Assembly (NCBI GenBank): GCA_040219735.1
Contig: JAVJRX010000178.1
Direction: 5' to 3' (one strand)
DNA length: 64,000 bases
Origin: Coleofasciculus sp040219735
GTDB lineage: Bacteria > Cyanobacteriota > Cyanobacteriia > Cyanobacteriales > Coleofasciculaceae
Shown here: positions 8,331-16,224 of the stretch, one piece after another
Layout of the letters: each line of letters opens with the position of its first letter
Numbering within the stretch: the stretch's first letter is position 1
Program-made: the position numbers and the translations under genes
Notes under the pieces: generated by a model
The model's input: only the letters and a program-made list of their open reading frames with translations
Told to the model about the DNA's origin: nothing
The model's database searches: none

Positions 8331-8381
8331 TAATTAAATGTTACAACATTTTAAGAGGTGGAACAGAACTAAAATGCTAAT

Positions 8382-9743
8382 ATGTCTTCCAATAAGTTTC
8401 GTCGCCAGTTGCGTCAAGAAGCACAGCAATGGCAGAGTGAGGGGTTAATTAATGCCTCTGTCTATGAACAACTTGCCCAACGCTATCAATTTGAGGAACT
8501 CGAAAGTGCTTCCCGTAAGCAATTTGTCTCGATTCTTCTGTTGATAGGTAGTATTCTTTTAGGCGTAGGTACGATTATGCTTATCGCCGCCAACTGGCAA
8601 GTTTGGTCGCGAGAGTTTAGAGTAGCGTTACTCCTGCTTCTGTTTATTGGATTAAATACAGCAGGCTTTTATCTATGGCAACGTCCTAAAGGAGGAAAAC
8701 GCCGTTTAGGAAAGACATTGCTAGTGCTAGGGGCGCTGACACTGGGGGCAAATATGGCGCTGATGTCCCAAATCTTTCACCAAAATAGACCCGCTTACCA
8801 GTTGCTGCTGCTTTGGGGACTCGGTGTCTTAGGGATGGCGTATAGCTTGCGGTTAACGGGGTTAGGGATACTTTCTGCCCTTTTGATCACAATTGGATAT
8901 ATCCAGGGACAAGGACAACCAGAATTTTTGGCGCTGGGAGAGATAGCATGGCTGCGGCTGATGGTACGATTTATGCCCGTAGTATCGGGTGTGATGTTTA
9001 TTCCCTTAGCCTACTGGTGCGGTTCTCGGTGGATTTTTCGCCTCGGTGCGATCGCAGTGATTTATTCGTTGGAATTCAACTTAGTACACCTCAACCTTTT
9101 AGTCGCCCCCGCCTGGGTTAGCGCGATCGCTTGCGCCCTTCCGCCAGCATTGTTATGGGGATACAGGGATAAGTTTTGGAGACGGTATCTCGAAAATGCT
9201 AAGTCCTTCGAGAGTACAGCCCGCACGCTTGCCATTATTTTCCTCAGTCTCTTATTTTCCCTCTTATCGTTCTATTGGATGTGGAACGTCTCCTTTATAC
9301 CATCTGCCAACAATACCTCTCATGTACCATGGTATATTTTGGTCAATCTGTTTATCTTAGTCAGCTTAACCATTTGGGAATGGCTGCATAGTTGGCGTCA
9401 GTTCAACCGAATAACTGGCTTTGTGGCATTCATGATTGTGATTAGTGCTGTCATTCCCTATTGGCATCTAAGCACGGGTTCTTTAGATATCGCTGCTGTA
9501 CTAACTTTCAATTTACTCTTACTAGTGTTGGCTGTCGGTTTAATCCGTAAGGGAATCACCCAAGCCCAACGACGCTTTTTCTGGGGAGGGTTGGTACTGT
9601 TAACATTACAAGTATTAAGCCGGATGATAGAGTACAATACCGATTTACTGTTCAAATCCCTAGTTTTTTTATTGTGTGGTTGCGGTCTTATAGCGGCTGG
9701 GGTAAGTTTTGAATACTATATTCGCGCTCAACACTCTAAATAG
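8382..9743 (+). CDS. DUF2157 domain integral membrane protein
   Basis: A 453-residue protein. The cytoplasmic N-terminus RRQLRQEAQQWQSEGLIN followed by YEQLAQRYQF is the DUF2157 signature, and about 11-12 hydrophobic segments follow from residue 48 on. Members are polytopic inner-membrane proteins without an established activity. The neighbouring GDYXXLXY protein (11385), which in many bacteria is encoded right beside a DUF2157 protein, lies 1.6 kb away here, with a bestrophin gene between. Confidence 0.85.
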   Translation: MSSNKFRRQLRQEAQQWQSEGLINASVYEQLAQRYQFEELESASRKQFVSILLLIGSILLGVGTIMLIAANWQVWSREFRVALLLLLFIGLNTAGFYLWQRPKGGKRRLGKTLLVLGALTLGANMALMSQIFHQNRPAYQLLLLWGLGVLGMAYSLRLTGLGILSALLITIGYIQGQGQPEFLALGEIAWLRLMVRFMPVVSGVMFIPLAYWCGSRWIFRLGAIAVIYSLEFNLVHLNLLVAPAWVSAIACALPPALLWGYRDKFWRRYLENAKSFESTARTLAIIFLSLLFSLLSFYWMWNVSFIPSANNTSHVPWYILVNLFILVSLTIWEWLHSWRQFNRITGFVAFMIVISAVIPYWHLSTGSLDIAAVLTFNLLLLVLAVGLIRKGITQAQRRFFWGGLVLLTLQVLSRMIEYNTDLLFKSLVFLLCGCGLIAAGVSFEYYIRAQHSK

Positions 9744-9838
9744 GGGCTGCTGAATAAGTGTTGTGGTGGGGATAGGTGTTAGAGCGTCTGCATCAATAAT
9801 TCGATAACCGTTTAGCATGACAAATAAGTTATCATTTG

Positions 9839-10828
9839 TTATTGCTTATTGGTCATTTTCCAATGCCTCACAAAAGGATCTAGCGTGATTAAATCTTCAA
9901 TATTGTGTTGCATTGTCGTGCAAATTGTATCTAAGGGTAAGTCATTGGTATCATAACCAAAGGGATTTTCGATTTCAATGCCAATTTCCTCAATCCCAAA
10001 TACAGCAAAACTAATCACTCCCACAACTATCCCAGTTAGCCAATTCAGTTCGCTAACCATAGGAAATGGCAGTGATAGGCAATAAATTAATAACAATTGC
10101 TTCAAATGAATCGAATAAGCTAAAGGAATAGGAGTCTTGAGAATCCGTTCACACATCCCTAAATGGTCAACCATTATATCGAGTAATTTCAACATGGCAG
10201 TGAGTTGATAGGTGTTGAGGTAATCCCGTTCGTGCTGCTTTTGCAGATAATCTCCAATCCAAAAAGCAATTTCCAGGGGTGGGTGATTCATGGATTGGAG
10301 GATTTGATACCGCTCTGCTGACATCAACGGTTCTAACTCACGCTGCAATCGCTCTCCTCGGAGATGTTGCTTAGTCGCTACAGCAAACGCTACTAATAAG
10401 CGCAAGGTTTCCTCTTTAGCCTGTTTATCTTCTGAGCTATTTTCGGCGATGGCAGTCCAAATCTGACGAGCCAAGTTACGAACTGTATTAACTATCATTC
10501 CCCAGATTTTACGACCTTCCCAAAAACGTTCGTAAGCCGTATTGGTTCGGAAAACTAAGAGTAAACCTAAGACAATACTGGGAACCACTCCACTCAAAAC
10601 TGGCAAAGATACGGAAAATCCAAGCTCATAAAAGAGTGAAATAACCAAACCAAAAACACTGCATAAGATAACACGAGGTAAAATAGCTATAACGACTGAC
10701 CCTTTTAATCTTAAAGCAAGACGAAACCAATTCCGTTTCTGCCAATCCGAGTCATTAATTGAAGTTGGCATCATTTCTTTGTTTTTGCTGCCTGTTTTTA
10801 CAAAAAATATTTCACTTAATTTCCTCAT
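9839..10828 (-). CDS. Bestrophin-family (UPF0187) ion channel
   Basis: A 329-residue protein of the bacterial bestrophin family, pentameric anion or cation channels. Family marks are RNWFRLALRLKGSVV near residue 33, VLGLLLVFRTNTAYERFWEGRKIWG near 90-114 (cited as FRTNTAYERFWEGRKIW), and IEIENPFGYDTNDLPLD near the C-terminus. Hydrophobic segments are visible near residues 45-65, 75-92, 235-255 and 260-280. No ribosome binding site is seen at 10828, and a later ATG (MMPTS, about 20 codons in) is an alternative start. In cyanobacteria some bestrophins act at the thylakoid in bicarbonate or anion flux; that role here is inference. Confidence 0.9.
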   Translation of the reverse strand: MRKLSEIFFVKTGSKNKEMMPTSINDSDWQKRNWFRLALRLKGSVVIAILPRVILCSVFGLVISLFYELGFSVSLPVLSGVVPSIVLGLLLVFRTNTAYERFWEGRKIWGMIVNTVRNLARQIWTAIAENSSEDKQAKEETLRLLVAFAVATKQHLRGERLQRELEPLMSAERYQILQSMNHPPLEIAFWIGDYLQKQHERDYLNTYQLTAMLKLLDIMVDHLGMCERILKTPIPLAYSIHLKQLLLIYCLSLPFPMVSELNWLTGIVVGVISFAVFGIEEIGIEIENPFGYDTNDLPLDTICTTMQHNIEDLITLDPFVRHWKMTNKQ

Positions 10829-11384
10829 TTTTATAACACATAAACTGTTGTTAGTTGTGACCTTTTAATTATTGCCATAAATTGAGTATTAACAGTAATC
10901 TAATTATGTTTTCAACTAAAAAAATGCACATTAATTACCAAAAAATACAAGTTTTTTAGTTTTGAAATTACCGTTATCAGTTCTTTTTGTCAAGCATAAT
11001 TGAGATACTTTTACTCTATATCCGCTTCATCAACAATTTTGAATCCCTTAGACTTTTTTGGTTCAGGGTTAAGTACATCATCAGAGCCATAGCGAACAAT
11101 ACTCACATTCCGCACTTCAAGTTGAAGTAGTTTTTTGTAGTACAATAAAAGCGAGTAATCTCAGAACCGTCTTATACAGCACTTTCTAACACAGTGTAGT
11201 ACAGGAACTATGAGATAGTGTTTTTCTACTCTTGGAAAGAGTGTATCACATCGAGCCTTAAAACGTTGTACTTACGATAATCTCCGGGGAGTCGTAGCTC
11301 TTATGGCTACAGACAGAGCCGCCTTGATATTTATCCTAGTTAATCTAGAAGAGCTAACACTCTCCAGATAAATGAGTATTTCAA
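10829..11384. other. Gene-free, AT-rich stretch
   Basis: It holds no intact gene. On the minus strand a stop-free run from about 11163 down to TAA 11011 reads like protein (ending VRYGSDDVLNPEPKKSKGF and VDEADIE) but lacks a start codon, so it may be the tail of a lost gene. I do not recognise it. The rest is AT-rich with no hairpin that I can support. Confidence 0.4.
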
Positions 11385-12047
11385 ATGACAAATGACACGA
11401 CCAATTCTATTCCTTTCCGGCGATTTTGGCTCGCTTTGTTATTTCAAACAGCTTTAATCCTGGCAGTTCCCGCCCAAGCAATTTACACTCATATCACAGG
11501 TAAAATCATCATTTTGCAAACAACCCCCTTAGAACCTTACAATCTATTGCGAAGCTACTCTCAAACCATGAGGTATGACATCTCTAGTCAAGAGGAATTA
11601 CGTGGTTTACCAGGTTGGAACAATTTACCCAAACAACAAAGTGATGACAACACCGTAACGTTTATCAAGCCAGGAACTTACTTTTATGTAATTTTAGCAG
11701 AACCGATTTCACTCAGGTTACCTGGACTACCACAACCGTGGGAACCCATTGCCCTTACCCTCAAACGTCCTACTTCTCTCACCAACAATCAGGTTGTTCT
11801 CAGAGGAATTGCCCAACGGGGATTAATTGAGTATGGACTCGAAAATTATAATATGCCTGAAGCCGAACGCAATCAGATTAATGATGATCTGCAGACAGCC
11901 AGACAAGCTAATCCCGAACAAACCCAACAACTTCCGCCTATTGTTATGGAAATTAAGGTGGATAGTTTGGGAAATGCCGTTCCTATTAGTCTTTGGGTGC
12001 GGACTGGTGAAGCCTCACAACGACAGATTCGCCAATATCGTCTCTGA
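11385..12047 (+). CDS. GDYXXLXY family membrane-anchored protein
   Basis: A 220-residue protein with an N-terminal signal anchor (FWLALLFQTALILAVPAQA, about residues 14-32) and an extracytoplasmic domain. ILQTTPLEPYNLLRSYSQTM followed by RYDIS corresponds to the GDYxxLxY family motif, here degenerate (EPYNLLRSY). Members are usually encoded with DUF2157 proteins, and one lies upstream at 8382. Function is unknown. The last 40 residues (PPIVMEIKVDSLGNAVPISL) carry the conserved beta strands. Confidence 0.75.
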   Translation: MTNDTTNSIPFRRFWLALLFQTALILAVPAQAIYTHITGKIIILQTTPLEPYNLLRSYSQTMRYDISSQEELRGLPGWNNLPKQQSDDNTVTFIKPGTYFYVILAEPISLRLPGLPQPWEPIALTLKRPTSLTNNQVVLRGIAQRGLIEYGLENYNMPEAERNQINDDLQTARQANPEQTQQLPPIVMEIKVDSLGNAVPISLWVRTGEASQRQIRQYRL

Positions 12048-12095
12048 TTTGGTAATTCGTCTTATGTCATTTGTCTTTAATAGTGGAGGTTGTAG

Positions 12096-12120
12096 GTTGG
12101 GTTGAGGTACGAAACCCAAC
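12096..12120. repeat. Inverted repeat GTTGGGTT/AACCCAAC
   Basis: Eight-base perfect arms at 12096-12103 and 12113-12120 around GAGGTACGA. This resembles the GTTGGGTTNCG-type palindromes common between cyanobacterial genes. Confidence 0.55.
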
Positions 12121-12176
12121 TCTAGGATTAGCATGAACATTATGTGCTTTCCCTGACATGCTCCCAAACCCAACAA

Positions 12177-12206
12177 AACCAAAGGCTAAAGCCCTTACTA
12201 CGAACT
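12177..12206. repeat. Truncated cloverleaf-type repeat
   Basis: AAAGGCTAAAGCCCTTACTACGAAC contains an inner hairpin (GGCTAAAGCC) and the right outer arm (TTACTACGAAC) of the cloverleaf elements seen complete at 18099 and 31473. The left arm is missing. Confidence 0.5.
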
Positions 12207-12231
12207 GTGTCACGCCCCAATAATTGAATCA

Positions 12232-12325
12232 GGGCGGGTTTTGTTGATATGTTATCAATAAGTTAGGGCGGGTTTTCTTGTTCAGTTATTTCACCAATAA
12301 CTGCTGTAGTTCCTAAGCCCGCCCC
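12232..12325. repeat. GGGCGGGTTT/AAGCCCGCCCC repeat with a doubled left arm
   Basis: Left arms begin at 12232 and 12266, and one right arm ends at 12325. Together with the two preceding repeats this fills most of the 336-base gap between the GDYXXLXY and alpha/beta hydrolase genes. No other signal is visible there. Confidence 0.65.
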
Positions 12326-12383
12326 TACAATTGTGGCTAAACCTGTTCCTACATAATTTATTACTGTTGACTGTTGACTTTTT

Positions 12384-13334
12384 ATGACGATTACTTCAAA
12401 CTCCCCCATCCCGTCAGCAACAACTGAGTTTTACCGTTGGCGTAATTATCGTTGTGCTTACGAATATTATCAGCCGAATCAGGCTAGCGATACACCATTG
12501 GTGTTACTGCATCCGATTGGCGTCGGGTTATCAGGTTGGTTTTGGCATCGCTTTTGTCAACAGTGGTATCAAGCGGGATATTCTCAACCCATCTATAATC
12601 CGGACTTACTCGGATGTGGTGAAAGTGATATGCCCCATGTTGCTTATCATCCTACAGATTGGGCGCAACAGTTAGGTTATTTTTTACAGACTGTTGTCAA
12701 AAAACCCGCCATTATAGTGGTGCAAGGTGCAGAGTTACCCGTAGCCCTTTCTCTAGTCCAATTACCAGATGCATCTAATTATATCAAAGGATGCGTATTA
12801 TCGGGTCCGCCTTCTTGGGCTGTAATGACTCAGGAAACGTCTACATTGAAGCACAAACTTGCCTGGAATCTATTTGATTCACCTTTTGGTCGTCTATTCT
12901 ATCGCTACGCCCGTCGTCGTCAATTTTTGCGTTCGTTTTCCTCGAAGCAGCTATTTGCTAAACCAGAAGATATTGATGAACAATGGTTAGACAGTCTCAA
13001 AGAAGGTGCTGCTGATACCGCTAGTCGCCATGCTGTTTTTTCTTTCCTAGCTGGGTTTTGGCGACAAGACTATCAACAGGTTATTGCTTCCATTCAGCAA
13101 CCGACATTTGTGGTAGTAGGCGAAGAAGCCAGCAGTATTAGTCGCGAGGGTAAATTAGAAACACCAGAGCAACGCTTAGATTACTATATCAAGTATTTGC
13201 CCCAAGGTCAGGGGTGCCAAATTCCGGGTCGAAATGTTTTGCCTTATGAGTCAACGGCTGATTTTGTCTCTGTTGTTGCCAATTGGATTAATCAACAGAA
13301 GTCAACGGAGTTCCTGACTTTTCACGGCATATAA
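12384..13334 (+). CDS. Alpha/beta hydrolase fold protein, nucleophile apparently missing
   Basis: A 316-residue alpha/beta hydrolase-fold protein. The oxyanion-region strand is LVLLHPIGVGLSGWFW (about 39-54) and the PDLLGCGESD loop follows near 72-81. At the nucleophile elbow, normally GxSxG, it reads VVQGAELPVALSL, so the serine position is Ala or another non-nucleophile. The C-terminus has FVVVGEEASSISREGK and a possible late His is not evident. It is probably non-catalytic or uses a different chemistry. Similar cyanobacterial proteins exist, to my recollection without known function. Confidence 0.75.
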   Translation: MTITSNSPIPSATTEFYRWRNYRCAYEYYQPNQASDTPLVLLHPIGVGLSGWFWHRFCQQWYQAGYSQPIYNPDLLGCGESDMPHVAYHPTDWAQQLGYFLQTVVKKPAIIVVQGAELPVALSLVQLPDASNYIKGCVLSGPPSWAVMTQETSTLKHKLAWNLFDSPFGRLFYRYARRRQFLRSFSSKQLFAKPEDIDEQWLDSLKEGAADTASRHAVFSFLAGFWRQDYQQVIASIQQPTFVVVGEEASSISREGKLETPEQRLDYYIKYLPQGQGCQIPGRNVLPYESTADFVSVVANWINQQKSTEFLTFHGI

Positions 13335-13381
13335 TGATTTTGACCGAACGTCCTGAATACTCAGGTATTGCACGTCAAGAT

Positions 13382-13444
13382 GTAGGGGCGGGTTTTACAA
13401 CTATCTCTTCGGTTGGACAAGAGATGCGACTAAACCCGCCCCGA
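13382..13444. repeat. GTAGGGGCGGGTTT...AAACCCGCCCCGA inverted repeat
   Basis: A complete 63-base copy with ACTATCTCTTCGGTTG inside, closely matching the copy at 34452. It lies between two convergent genes, so it could also end transcripts from both sides. Confidence 0.8.
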
Positions 13445-13540
13445 TAGGCAGGTTTCGTGATTTCCTGTAACAACTTAGAACCTAGTTTACGGGAAAAGAT
13501 AAGGAATCAGGGTGAGGACTGATTTTTTTATCTCAATAAA

Positions 13541-13930
13541 TTATTCAAGTCTAAATAGTTGAGACAACATTGGGTGTAATTGATCCCAAGCTAGAAACAA
13601 TGTTGCACCAGTGTTTAAGTTAGAGAAAATTCCTTTCAGCATTGTCAAGGCATCTTCTGCTCGTTCTTTTTTCTCTCCCTCTTGGGGAATTTCAGCAGCT
13701 TTTGCCAAAGATTCTACTTGTTTCAATGCTTTGATTTTTTTCTTATCATCTAGGCTAGGTTCAGTTTCAATAGCCCTCTTGAGTTGAATCAGCAGTTCTT
13801 TTAGGTCGGGTTTTTCAGGATCGTTAGACGCAGGTAGCTCGTTAATAGCTGCCGATACATTTCCTTGAACTGTACTACCCTGTATTATATTTCCGGCATT
13901 TCCACCAATGCTGATTGAGTGATCTGGCAT
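13541..13930 (-). CDS. Small protein with N-terminal GGN-QGS motif and helical domain
   Basis: A 129-residue protein I do not recognise as a named family. Residues 5-24 read ISIGGNAGNIIQGSTVQGN, a short glycine/asparagine-spaced beta motif. A charged linker follows, then helices from about 40 to 105 (DLKELLIQLKRAIETEP, KKIKALKQVESLAKAAEI) and a hydrophobic end (GATLFLAWDQLHPMLSQLF). The upstream gene on the same strand, 55 bases away, encodes a membrane protein ending in nearly the same motif. I infer that the two proteins interact through it. The helical part resembles effector-associated adaptor domains in shape only. Confidence 0.6.
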   Translation of the reverse strand: MPDHSISIGGNAGNIIQGSTVQGNVSAAINELPASNDPEKPDLKELLIQLKRAIETEPSLDDKKKIKALKQVESLAKAAEIPQEGEKKERAEDALTMLKGIFSNLNTGATLFLAWDQLHPMLSQLFRLE

Positions 13931-13985
13931 ATCAAAATTCCTCTCAATTCAACGTAAACTTTATCGGTCAATGAAATGTATGTTG

Positions 13986-14489
13986 TCAATGATTGCGACC
14001 TTCCACGTTACTCCCCTGTATAATATTGCCTTGAATATTTCCCCCAATTTCAATAGTCATAGAACTTCCCTCTGGAGCGTTTTCCATAAAATCATACAAT
14101 CTACTTACAGCTCTTTCTAGCCATTTTGTATCACTCGTAACGAACAGTTTTTTGTCGCCAGAGTTTAGGTAAATTTGCAAACCATACTGTTTGGGTTGAA
14201 TGAAACTAAATATAGCCGCCAAACAAGAAATAATTATTGTGACATTTCCCCATTGTCTACTCAACCACGAACTGATAATCACCCCAAATATAAACACTAT
14301 AATGATTAATGAGAATGGAATCATTACTTTGATTTGTCCAACACCAAATCCAGTAATATTTTTGAATTGATAAACATCATCTCCAAACCTTAAGGTTTGC
14401 TTAGTAATATATAAAACTTCTGCTTTTTCTAGAGAAAGATTATCTGGAAGTTTTAAGAAGGCATTGAGAAGTCTACTTTGATCATCCAT
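13986..14489 (-). CDS. Two-TM membrane protein (DUF6232-like) with C-terminal GGN-QGS motif
   Basis: A 167-residue protein. Residues 1-50 are a beta-rich N-terminus (AEVLYITKQTLRFGDDVYQF) and two hydrophobic segments follow at about 57-75 and 82-97. Residues 98-140 carry GLQIYLNSGDKKLFVTSDTKW and LERAVSRLYDFMENA. This layout matches my memory of DUF6232. The tail, residues 144-165, reads IEIGGNIQGNIIQGSNVEG, the same motif found at the N-terminus of the next gene's product. First gene of a likely two-gene operon. Biological role unknown. Confidence 0.6.
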   Translation of the reverse strand: MDDQSRLLNAFLKLPDNLSLEKAEVLYITKQTLRFGDDVYQFKNITGFGVGQIKVMIPFSLIIIVFIFGVIISSWLSRQWGNVTIIISCLAAIFSFIQPKQYGLQIYLNSGDKKLFVTSDTKWLERAVSRLYDFMENAPEGSSMTIEIGGNIQGNIIQGSNVEGRNH

Positions 14490-14749
14490 AGCTATTTTAG
14501 CTAAAATACATTCAAAATACAGTAGTTTTTACTTGAATGCAGTACACATAGATTAAGATTAAATGGAAAAGATTAAGAGGTGAAAGAATCGAACTTACGT
14601 GATTGCAAGCTACTGTATGTCTTTCGGCTCTAGACCTCAGACGTTTGTGTAGTTTATTTTTTTATAATAAGCTAAATTTAACTAGCCATTCCCTGACACA
14701 CATCAGGATTTATATTAGAATCACATCAGGAATTTAGAGTGCTTCAACT

Positions 14750-15286
14750 ATGGCATCCATCGATGAGCAGTTTACCCAGGCGTCAAACCACTGGGACTTG
14801 GACACGCTGTACACAGACCTCGCTTCGGCTAAAGGCAAACGTCTGACACCCGTTGAGAAGCTACATTTGCGGGGTTTGCTTTGCGGTTATAGTCCGGCGG
14901 AAATAGCAGAGAAGCTGGGTAAGAATGTTAAGGGAGTGGAAACTGATCTCTGTGCCACTTTGTATCGATATGTTAAAAGTTTGGTCAACAAATGTAATGA
15001 AAAAATAGAAAATTGGAGAAATATTACAGAATGGCTTGAGGAGGCAGGCTATAAAGTTCAGTCACCTGCTGACTTAAACGTCAGTGATTTGTTGGCTGAA
15101 AAAAGTGTAGTTAATATCAGTAATATTAGTATAGAGAATAATCAAATCGTAATCGCCTTTAATCTACGCATACCTACCACATCCTCTTCAGAAAGTTTAA
15201 ACCATGATTCTTTGACTAATATGGAGCAAGCTTTGGACTTAAAGAATACCTTTGACGAAAATATTTCTAAAAATTCAAATGGGTAG
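14750..15286 (+). CDS. Stand-alone vMAP-type HTH protein (LTPVEKLHLRGLLCGYS)
   Basis: A 178-residue protein. Residues 31-85 form a helix-turn-helix of the kind found at the N-terminus of large cyanobacterial conflict/signalling proteins (vWA-MoxR-associated, TIR and WD40 NTPases): LTPVEKLHLRGLLCGYSPAE, IAEKLGKNVKGVETDLCATL and YRYVKSLV. Usually this domain is fused to an NTPase or effector; here the rest (86-178) has only a short beta segment (VVNISNISIENNQIVIAFNL) and a polar tail. It could be a complete small regulator or a detached N-terminus. Divergent from the motif-pair operon, 260 bases apart. Confidence 0.65.
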   Translation: MASIDEQFTQASNHWDLDTLYTDLASAKGKRLTPVEKLHLRGLLCGYSPAEIAEKLGKNVKGVETDLCATLYRYVKSLVNKCNEKIENWRNITEWLEEAGYKVQSPADLNVSDLLAEKSVVNISNISIENNQIVIAFNLRIPTTSSSESLNHDSLTNMEQALDLKNTFDENISKNSNG

Positions 15287-15496
15287 ATAAATAATTTGGT
15301 CTTGATATTGGTTATCTAAAGCTCCTCCAGCAATAAGTATCAATTCATCCATTGTTTCACCAATACCCATATCATGGTTTAAAATAAAAATAACTTACGC
15401 AGGTACATCATATATAGTGGCAATGGTGCGTTACGCTACGCTCTCCTCACGATGGCGGTGTGACCCAGCTAAAATGGTGGATTAGATTTGCAGATT

Positions 15497-15853
15497 TTAT
15501 GGGCGCACGCCATGCGCCCCTACAGTTTCTGGATATAATGTGCTTTTGTCCGCCTTTAATCCCATGAGTTTTCTCACCACAGGTGATGGATTCCGTCGTT
15601 GTTCCTGCCTCCTTTTTTGTCCCCACTCTAACCAATCTGCCATATAGTTACTAATTGTTTCTTTATGATGTAGATAATAAAGGATCGTAGCATAGACTTG
15701 TTCTAGGGTAAGTGAGGTATAGATTTTGGCAATTTCTTCTGGGGTACGAGCGCGATAAATGTACTCATACAAGATAGTCTCAATTCCGATACGCGAATCC
15801 TTAAGCCGAATATCATTGGGGGAGAGAATATTGAAATAGTCCTCAAGTTGCAT
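15497..15853 (-). CDS. DUF433-like protein, C-terminus read through a palindromic repeat
   Basis: A 118-residue protein with IRLKDSRIGIETILYEYIYR and ARTPEEIAKIYTSLTLEQVY, the winged-helix pattern of DUF433, often an antitoxin of PIN or DUF5615 toxins. After about residue 100 the natural end appears replaced: the last residues VGAHGVRP are translated from the GTAGGGGCGC palindrome at 15501-15519. No toxin gene is adjacent. An orphan antitoxin-like regulator is the best reading. Confidence 0.7.
   Translation of the reverse strand: MQLEDYFNILSPNDIRLKDSRIGIETILYEYIYRARTPEEIAKIYTSLTLEQVYATILYYLHHKETISNYMADWLEWGQKRRQEQRRNPSPVVRKLMGLKADKSTLYPETVGAHGVRP
15501..15519. repeat. GGGCGCA/TGCGCCC palindrome inside the DUF433-like gene end
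   Basis: Seven-base perfect arms with a five-base loop. It supplies the last codons and sits two bases from the stop of the DUF433-like gene. Confidence 0.65.
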
Positions 15854-15953
15854 CGTTGGCTCCTTCTATTAAAGATTAAAACTAAGATGTAGCAGGCTAC
15901 GTCTCTACAATCAAAACTCTTTCATGATTTATTCAACTTAAAATGAATGGTAC

Positions 15954-16041
15954 TGACTGGTATGCTGGTGGGCAATGCCCACCCTACGGTATATCATATC
16001 TGACTGGTATGCTGGTGGGCAATGCCCACCCTACGGTATAT
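15954..16041. repeat. Tandem pair of 41-base repeats with palindromic core
   Basis: Identical 41-base units at 15954-15994 and 16001-16041, separated by six bases, each containing GGTGGGCAATGCCCACC, a self-complementary core. A third, slightly diverged copy lies at 41433. They occupy the middle of the gene-free stretch 15854-16224, in which nothing else is evident. Confidence 0.85.
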
Positions 16042-16224
16042 TAAGGGTTTCGGCGATTCCAAAATGCTTATTGCAGTGCCATCCAACTTAACATTAGTCG
16101 CATTGATTTATACAAAATCTGGGTTAACGACTCCTTTTATAATCCAGTCCGCGCAGGCGGACTTGGTTTGTGTAGCAGCGATTTAAATCGCCGTGGCAAA
16201 ATTCCTGCGAGCTACGAACGTTTC

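Noticed and set aside
14577..14643. A tRNA-like sequence on the minus strand (GTAAGTTCGATTCTTTCACC)
   Set aside because: The T-loop looks right, but the anticodon and acceptor stems do not pair, so at best it is a decayed tRNA and chance cannot be excluded.
15275..15370. A short minus-strand frame reading MGIGETMDELILIAGGALDN
   Set aside because: Protein-like, but only 31 codons, without a ribosome binding site, and its end overlaps the HTH gene; a relic at most.
15954..16041. Direct repeats considered as a CRISPR remnant
   Set aside because: Only two units with a six-base gap; no spacer-length intervals, and no cas genes in the window.
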